Source of the DNA: Acidimicrobiia bacterium
Lineage (GTDB): Bacteria > Actinomycetota > Acidimicrobiia > IMCC26256 > PALSA-555
Length of the DNA: 10,044 bases
Direction of reading: 5' to 3'
NCBI GenBank assembly: GCA_017853455.1
Contig: JAFMJM010000076.1
Location: forward strand, 1 to 10,044
Positions 5,975-10,044 of this stretch are shown here, piece after piece. The number at the start of each line of letters is the position of its first letter. The first letter of the stretch is position 1. The notes under the pieces were generated by a model. It was not told the origin of the DNA. It searched no databases and saw only the letters and a list, made by a program, of their open reading frames with translations. Made by a program: the position numbers and the translations under genes.

Positions 5975-6850
5975 ATGTCCGGATTGCGGTGGAACGTCGG
6001 TGATGCCACGGTCACCCGGGTGGTGGAGCGCGAGGCGCAGCTGGCCGCGGGGTCGTTCATCCCGGGGGCGACGCTCGAGGTGCTCGAACGCAACCGGGCG
6101 TACCTCCATCCGTGGTCGGTCGACGACGAGGGCCGGATGGGGCTGTCGATCCACGCCCTGTGCGTCGAGGTCGACGGACTGAAGATCGTCGTCGACACCT
6201 GCGTCGGACCACACCCGCTCCCGGGCATCTTCGAGGCCATGCGAGACGACGGCTCGTTCCTGACCGCGCTCGCCGCGGCCGGGTTCGCCCGCGAGTCGGT
6301 CGACGTCGTGATCTGCACCCACCTGCACTTCGACCACGTCGGGTGGAACACCATGACCGTCGACGGCGAGCTGGTGCCGACGTTCCCGAACGCCCGGTAC
6401 CTCATCGCCCGCACGGAGCACGAGCACTGGTCGGCGGCATCGGAGGAGGCGAAGGAGCACGCCACGGCGTTCACGCTGCACAACACGGTCGACCCGCTGT
6501 TCGGGTTCGGGGTGGTCGATCTCGTCGAGACCGACCACCGGGTGAGTCCGTCGGTCGCGCTCTTCCCGACGCCCGGCCACTCGCCGGGTCACGTGTCGGT
6601 CCGGATCGACTCGGTCGACGCGACCGCGATCATCACCGGCGACTGCGTGCACCATCCGGTGCAGCTGGCCGAGCCGGCGTGTGCCTCCGGGGTCGACGAC
6701 GACCCCGTGCAGTCGACCGCCACCCGGGAGGCGCTCGTGGCCGCCACCCTCGACACCGGGATCCTGGTGATCGGCACGCACTTCCCGCCGCCGACCGCCG
6801 GCCACATGGTCACCACGCCCGACGGCCCGCGGTTCCGGCCCGTCGGGTGA
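5975..6850 (+). CDS. Metallo-beta-lactamase-fold hydrolase
   Basis: This is a 291-residue soluble MBL-fold enzyme. The metal motif THLHFDHVGW gives His116, His118, Asp120 and His121. TPGHSPGH (199-206) supplies the next His, GDCVHHP supplies Asp223, and GTHFPPPTAGH supplies His269. This is a complete di-metal site. The layout, with about 80 residues between the HxHxDH motif and TPGHSPGH, resembles the lactonase / methyl-parathion-hydrolase-like branch rather than glyoxalase II or true beta-lactamases. It could hydrolyse a lactone or ester, but the substrate cannot be read from sequence. No signal peptide is seen, so it is cytoplasmic. Its stop overlaps the start of a four-helix cytochrome b-like membrane protein by GTGA, so the two are co-translated. 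A lactone intermediate of steroid breakdown is a possible substrate (speculative). Confidence 0.9.
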   Translation: MSGLRWNVGDATVTRVVEREAQLAAGSFIPGATLEVLERNRAYLHPWSVDDEGRMGLSIHALCVEVDGLKIVVDTCVGPHPLPGIFEAMRDDGSFLTALAAAGFARESVDVVICTHLHFDHVGWNTMTVDGELVPTFPNARYLIARTEHEHWSAASEEAKEHATAFTLHNTVDPLFGFGVVDLVETDHRVSPSVALFPTPGHSPGHVSVRIDSVDATAIITGDCVHHPVQLAEPACASGVDDDPVQSTATREALVAATLDTGILVIGTHFPPPTAGHMVTTPDGPRFRPVG

Positions 6851-7413
6851 GCCGCTCCCCGGCGCCGCTGCGGCGCGCCCTCGGCTGGTCGGTGCTGGTG
6901 CTCGGGTCGGCGGTCGCGGTGAGCGGGGTCGTGGAGTGGGTGGCCTACCACCCGAAGGCGACGGGCGCGGTCGGCGGCTTCGCCCGGGTGCACCACTGGT
7001 CGGCGTTGCTGCTGGCAGTGGTCGGGGCCGCCTGGTGCTTCACGACCATCGTCGACGGCCGGCGGCGCGGGGTGAACCGCCGGCTCGCGCCGGCGCTGGC
7101 CTTCCTGGTCGCGGCGCTCGCCACGTTCGCCGCGTGGGTGACCGGCCCGCTGCTCGCGTGGGACCAGGTGGCCCTCTGGGCGGTGGTGGTCGATCCCCAC
7201 GTCGAGGGGGTGTGGTTCGGCGGTCTGCCGGCGAAGTTCGTGATCGTCGACGCCCACGAGTACGCCGTGGCGTCGTTCCGGCAGGCGGCCGTGGTGCACG
7301 TGGCCGTCGGGATCCTGGCGGGCGTGGCGCTCGTGGGGTTCGCCCTGGCGTGGCACGCCGGGCGCTCCGGGCGCGCCCGTCCGTCGTCGGCGCCGACGGC
7401 GCCGCCGGGCTGA
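6847..7413 (+). CDS. Four-helix membrane protein resembling the N-terminal half of cytochrome b, with one haem ligand pair
   Basis: The protein has 188 residues. The GTG start at 6847 overlaps the MBL stop (GTGA). Four hydrophobic helices lie at about 12-34, 51-69, 79-98 and 148-169. The order matches helices A-D of cytochrome b/b6. SGVVEWVAYHP resembles the end of helix A. RVHHWSALLL resembles the RxxH start of helix B, with His50 as ligand. VTGPLLAWDQVALWAV (98-113) closely resembles the GxxLPWDQxxxWA segment after helix C at the quinol-oxidation side. FRQAAVVH resembles the start of helix D, with His151 as ligand. The second ligands, expected 14 residues further on, are missing: Cys64 and Phe165 stand there. 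It may therefore bind a single b-type haem, at the place of bL. No Rieske or subunit-IV gene is nearby. Homology is judged by eye; a non-haem membrane protein is the alternative. Confidence 0.65.
   Translation: MSRSPAPLRRALGWSVLVLGSAVAVSGVVEWVAYHPKATGAVGGFARVHHWSALLLAVVGAAWCFTTIVDGRRRGVNRRLAPALAFLVAALATFAAWVTGPLLAWDQVALWAVVVDPHVEGVWFGGLPAKFVIVDAHEYAVASFRQAAVVHVAVGILAGVALVGFALAWHAGRSGRARPSSAPTAPPG
7385..7398. repeat. Perfect 14-bp GC palindrome at the convergent 3' end
   Basis: CGTCGGCGCCGACG is self-complementary. It sits in the last codons of the membrane protein, 15 bp before the TGATCA in which its stop and that of the converging ligase gene meet. With no spacer at all, this may be the only structure available to halt transcription here. 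It has no loop and no T-tract, so it is weak evidence of a terminator. Confidence 0.3.
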
Positions 7414-9096
7414 TCAGACCACGTCGAGGGCGGCGGTGCGGCCGTGGCGGGCGAACTCGGCGAGCAGCGCCGTGCGGTCGTCGTCGGTCATCGGCTGCAG
7501 CGGGGCGCCCTTGGCGGGCCGCCAGAAGACCGGCTCGGTGGTGTCCCAGCGCTCCCGGCGCAGCAGGCGCTTCAGGGGCTTCTGACTCTCCGTGACGGGC
7601 AGGTCGGTGGTGATCCGCACGTAGCGGGGTGACCACTTGGTGCCGAGGTCGGTCTGCTCGCCGAGGAACTCGTCGAAGTCGGCCGGGTCGAAGTCGGCCG
7701 GATCGCGCACGAGGAGGGTGACCATCACCTGGTCGCCGACCTCCTCGTCGGGGACGGCGTAGACCCCGGCCAGCACCACCGCCGGATGCCGGGCCAGGAT
7801 CCGCTCGATCGGAGCGGCGGCGAAGTTCTCGCCGTCGACCCGGAGCCACTCGAAGTCGCGGCCCCCGAAGTAGATCCAGCCGTCGGCGTCGGCGTACCCG
7901 AGGTCGCCGGTCCAGTACCAGCCGTGCCGGATGCGCTGGGCGTTGGCCTCGTCGTTCTTGTAGTAGCCCTCGAAGCCGGCCGCACCGTTCTTGTTGACGA
8001 TCTCGCCGATGCACTCGTCGGCGTTGAGGAGGCGGCCCTCGGTGTCGAAGCGGGCCGGCGGCATCTCGGCGAGCGTCTCGGGATCGAGGATGCAGATGCC
8101 GGGACCGGCCTTGCCGAGCGAGCCCTTGGGCATGTCGGCGCTGCGGCTGATCGACGCCCCGCCCTCGGTCGAGCCGTAGCCGTCGACGACCGGCACGCCG
8201 AAGCGGGCCGAGAACCGCTCGATGTCGAGGTCGGACCCCTCGTTGCCGAACGCGAGCCGCAGCGTGGTGTCGGCGTCGTCGGGCTGCTCGGGGGTGGCGA
8301 GGATGTAGGAGAGCGGCTTGCCGACGTAGTTGAAGTAGGTGACCCTGTACTTCCGGACGTCGGGGAGGAACCCGCTCGCGGAGAACTTGCGCCGGACCGC
8401 CACCGTGCCGCCCGTGACCAGCCACGGGACGTACGACGTGATGATGGCGTTCGAGTGGAACATCGGCATCATCGCGTAGAGCACCGTGTCGTCGCCCAGC
8501 CCCATGTTGTGGACGAGGAACGACCCCTGCAGCATCAGGCGGCCCTGCGTGAGGATGCACGCCTTGGGGGCGCCGCTGGTGCCCGAGGTGAACAGCAGGA
8601 CGTGGGTCGTCTTCTTCGGGATGTCGGCGGTCGGCAGCGGCGCGTCGGCGAAGGGTGCGAGCACGGCGGCCGACGCGGGGTCGTCGACGACCACGAGGTG
8701 GTCGTTCGCCGGGCCGAGGTCGAGGCCGTCGAGGAGCGAGAGGTGGCGGGTCTCGGTGACCACCACCTGGCAGTCGGTGAAGGTGACGTCGCGCGCGAGC
8801 TCGGCGCCCCGGCGGGTGGGGTTGATGCCGACGACGGTGGCGCCGATCAGGGCCGCCGCGCCGAGCCAGAAGTAGAACTCGGGGGTGTTGTCGAGCAGCA
8901 CGCCGATGTGGGGAGGAGCCCCGGGATCGGCGACGGCGGTGAACCAGGCGGCCCGCTGGGCGCAGGCCCGGGCGTGGTCGGCCCAGGTGTAGGTCTCGTC
9001 CTCGAAGCGGATCGCCACCCGGTCGGGGTCGGTGTGGGCGCGCACGGCCTCGGCGATGGTGGGGAACGGGATCGGCGGCGGGCTCGCGGTCGTCAT
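7414..9096 (-). CDS. fadD17: FadD17-like acyl-CoA synthetase (AMP-forming)
   Basis: This is a 560-residue ANL-superfamily acyl-CoA ligase. The P-loop FTSGTSGAPKA is at 169-179, MFHSNA at 212-217, GYGSTEGG at 306-313 and the hinge-side WTGDLGY at 395-401. Arg413 lies in GGRDFEWLRVDGEN. The C-terminal catalytic Lys is probably Lys506 in ESQKPLKR. NPTRRGAELARD, RRKFSASGFLPDVRKY, NYVGKPLSYILATPE and QPDDAD match mycobacterial FadD17, a KstR-regulon enzyme, as I recall it. The reaction is fatty or steroid acid + ATP + CoA to acyl-CoA + AMP + PPi. It is longer than FadD17 (about 500), mainly at the C-terminus. The ATG at 9096 is preferred over 9108 because TATGCT lies 7 nt upstream; the longer form would start inside that -10. 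It is cytoplasmic. Steroid side-chain specificity is inferred. Confidence 0.88.
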   Translation of the reverse strand: MTTASPPPIPFPTIAEAVRAHTDPDRVAIRFEDETYTWADHARACAQRAAWFTAVADPGAPPHIGVLLDNTPEFYFWLGAAALIGATVVGINPTRRGAELARDVTFTDCQVVVTETRHLSLLDGLDLGPANDHLVVVDDPASAAVLAPFADAPLPTADIPKKTTHVLLFTSGTSGAPKACILTQGRLMLQGSFLVHNMGLGDDTVLYAMMPMFHSNAIITSYVPWLVTGGTVAVRRKFSASGFLPDVRKYRVTYFNYVGKPLSYILATPEQPDDADTTLRLAFGNEGSDLDIERFSARFGVPVVDGYGSTEGGASISRSADMPKGSLGKAGPGICILDPETLAEMPPARFDTEGRLLNADECIGEIVNKNGAAGFEGYYKNDEANAQRIRHGWYWTGDLGYADADGWIYFGGRDFEWLRVDGENFAAAPIERILARHPAVVLAGVYAVPDEEVGDQVMVTLLVRDPADFDPADFDEFLGEQTDLGTKWSPRYVRITTDLPVTESQKPLKRLLRRERWDTTEPVFWRPAKGAPLQPMTDDDRTALLAEFARHGRTAALDVV

Positions 9097-9109
9097 CGGC
9101 GGGAGCATA
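9097..9109 (-). promoter_or_regulatory. Leaderless-type -10 element of the FadD17-like gene
   Basis: On the minus strand TATGCT (9109-9104) is followed by 7 nt and the ATG at 9096, so the transcript probably begins at the start codon. The sequence repeats the arrangement before the M20 gene, including the GTTAyGCTCCC core. It also decides the start: the in-frame ATG at 9108 lies within the -10. Confidence 0.6.
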
Positions 9110-9120
9110 ACGATCCCCGA

Positions 9121-9143
9121 CCGGGGCCACCGGGGCCACCGGG
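9121..9143. repeat. Tandem 9-bp repeat, 2.5 copies, in the fadD17/MFS spacer
   Basis: CCGGGGCCA occurs twice head to tail, followed by CCGGG. It lies in the 89-bp divergent spacer, upstream of the ligase -10 and about 30 bp before the exporter RBS. It could be a regulator site with 9-bp periodicity or a simple slippage product. Confidence 0.4.
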
Positions 9144-9169
9144 AAGCGTTCGTGCCGGAGGCCCGGCGT

Positions 9170-9185
9170 GGGGGAGAATGGGCCG
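9170..9185 (+). promoter_or_regulatory. RBS and possible -10-like box of the MFS gene
   Basis: GGGGGAG at 9170-9176 lies 9 nt before the GTG at 9186 and supports that start; the ATG at 9178 meets a stop after two codons. The overlapping GAGAAT (9174-9179) keeps the A2 and T6 of a -10 element, so a leaderless reading is also possible but weaker. Confidence 0.45.
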
Positions 9186-10044
9186 GTGACCGACCGACCG
9201 CACCGCGGCGGGTCCTTCGGTGTGCTGCGGCACCGGGACTACGCCATCTTCTGGAGTGCGGCGCTGGTCTCCAACACCGGCTCGTGGATGCAGTCGATCG
9301 CGGTGCCGTTCGTCATCTACGAGATGACCCACTCCACCGTGTGGCTGGGTTTCGCCGCCTTCATGAACTTCCTCCCGGCGATGCTGGTGGGGCCCTTCGC
9401 CGGGTCGCTGGCCGACCGGGTGCCGCGCAAGCGGATCCTGATCGTCACCCAGACCGTGATGATGGTGTCGGCCTTCTCGCTCTGGGGGGTGTGGGCGACG
9501 GGGGTGGCGACCCCGTGGCTGATCGTGGGCATCTGCTTCGCCACCGGGTTCGTGTCGGGTCTCAACATCACGACCTGGCAGGCGTTCGTGACCCAGCTCG
9601 TCGAGCCGGCCGAGCTCGTCGACGCCGTCCGGCTCAACAGCATGCAGTTCATGGGTGCCCGGGCGTTCGGGCCGGCCCTGGCCGGGGTCGTCCTCCAGGC
9701 GTTCGGTCCGTCGACCGCCTTCTTCGCCAACGCGCTGTCGTTCCTGCTCGTGCTGCTGGCCCTGTTCCTCATCCACCCCCGGACCCAGACGTTCTCCACG
9801 GCCGGCGGTCGGGTCCTGGCGCACTACGTCGAGGGGCTCAAGGTCGTGCGGGCGAGCCGGGCGTTGCTGCTGCCGGTCCTGATGATCGGCGTGGTCTCGC
9901 TGCTCGGGACGTCGGTGATCCAGCTGGCCCCGGCGGTCGCCAAGACGGTGTTCGAGGTGGGTCGCGGTGCGTACGGCCTGCTGGTGGCCGCGTTCGGCAT
10001 CGGGGCGGTGGTCGGATCGGTGCTCGTCGCCACCGTCGCCGACC
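9186..10044 (+). CDS. MFS transporter, MFS_3 / EntS-like exporter family, 3' end outside window
   Basis: The first 286 residues are present, open at the window edge. After a short basic N-terminus and LRHRDYAIFW come about eight membrane helices: near 21-45, 50-75, 83-105, 110-130, 155-175, 177-196, 226-250 and 262-284. The MFS motif A variant GSLADRVPRKR is at 73-83. LNSMQFMGARAFGPALAG (150-167) is the typical helix-5 signature of the MFS_3 branch, which includes the enterobactin exporter EntS and many actinobacterial drug-type exporters. WMQSIAVPFVIYEMT in helix 1 agrees. The full family length is about 400-430, so roughly a third is missing. It is predicted to be a proton-driven exporter in the cytoplasmic membrane. 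The substrate is unknown. It diverges from the fadD17-like gene across an 89-bp spacer. Export of a hydrophobic acid or steroid product would fit but is only inference. Confidence 0.9.
   Translation, partial: MTDRPHRGGSFGVLRHRDYAIFWSAALVSNTGSWMQSIAVPFVIYEMTHSTVWLGFAAFMNFLPAMLVGPFAGSLADRVPRKRILIVTQTVMMVSAFSLWGVWATGVATPWLIVGICFATGFVSGLNITTWQAFVTQLVEPAELVDAVRLNSMQFMGARAFGPALAGVVLQAFGPSTAFFANALSFLLVLLALFLIHPRTQTFSTAGGRVLAHYVEGLKVVRASRALLLPVLMIGVVSLLGTSVIQLAPAVAKTVFEVGRGAYGLLVAAFGIGAVVGSVLVATVAD

Noticed and set aside
4218..6182. Plus-strand open frame of 654 codons
   Set aside because: It overlaps three recognised genes in the wrong frame or strand and has no recognisable motif.
6847..6960. Signal peptide on the four-helix protein
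   Set aside because: The first hydrophobic segment has no cleavage site and aligns as helix A of a cytochrome b-like domain.
7040..9139. Minus-strand open frame of 699 codons over the ligase and membrane protein
   Set aside because: It is an Arg-rich shadow frame; the FadD17-like reading has every adenylation-domain motif.
7786..9189. Plus-strand open frame of 467 codons opposite fadD17
   Set aside because: It is antisense to an intact ligase, with repetitive Val/Gly/Asp/Arg composition and no domain.

Overview
The window is very GC-rich and densely coding. It uses many GTG starts and 4-bp GTGA stop/start overlaps. At least two genes appear leaderless, with TAnnnT placed 7 nt before ATG. 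These traits and the gene content point to a free-living actinobacterium with a steroid or lipid catabolic repertoire. An Acidimicrobiia-like or other non-model lineage is possible, but that is inference, because no rRNA or taxonomic marker is present. Ten protein genes are supported, two of them cut by the window edges. No tRNA, rRNA, CRISPR array, insertion sequence or phage gene was seen.

Region 1 (1-1807, + strand) is an igr-type cholesterol side-chain operon. It holds the tail of an acyl-CoA dehydrogenase, a ChsH1-like MaoC hydratase subunit and an Ltp2-like thiolase-fold aldolase, each joined to the next by a GTGA overlap. In Mycobacterium tuberculosis these enzymes shorten the last three-carbon piece of the sterol side chain: ChsE1/ChsE2 dehydrogenate, ChsH1/ChsH2 hydrate, and Ltp2 with the ChsH2 DUF35 domain performs retro-aldol cleavage. 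The obligatory partner ChsH2 is not between the dehydrogenase and chsH1, so the order is rearranged.

Region 2 (1826-4905) has a leaderless M20 metallopeptidase on the minus strand. Divergent from it are an atypical short-chain dehydrogenase (SDR) and a TesB-type acyl-CoA thioesterase on the plus strand. Region 3 (4902-7413) has a MFE-2/17beta-HSD4-like SDR on the minus strand. Divergent from it is a two-gene unit: a metallo-beta-lactamase (MBL)-fold hydrolase overlapping a small four-helix membrane protein. That membrane protein looks like the N-terminal half of cytochrome b with only one of the two haem ligand pairs kept; it is the most unusual item here. Region 4 (7414-10044) has a leaderless FadD17-like acyl-CoA ligase on the minus strand and, divergent from it, an MFS_3/EntS-like exporter that runs off the window.

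Taken together, the ligase, dehydrogenase, hydratase, aldolase, two SDRs and thioesterase fit CoA-linked degradation of steroid side chains or similar branched acyl chains. The peptidase, MBL hydrolase, half-cytochrome b and exporter are neighbours whose link to that pathway is unproven. Genes alternate in orientation in short units. Convergent pairs meet with almost no gap: 18 bp with a hairpin, a shared CTAG, and an abutting TGATCA. Divergent pairs are separated by only 64-89 bp. No plain KstR-type operator (AAC-nn-GTT core) was found by eye.
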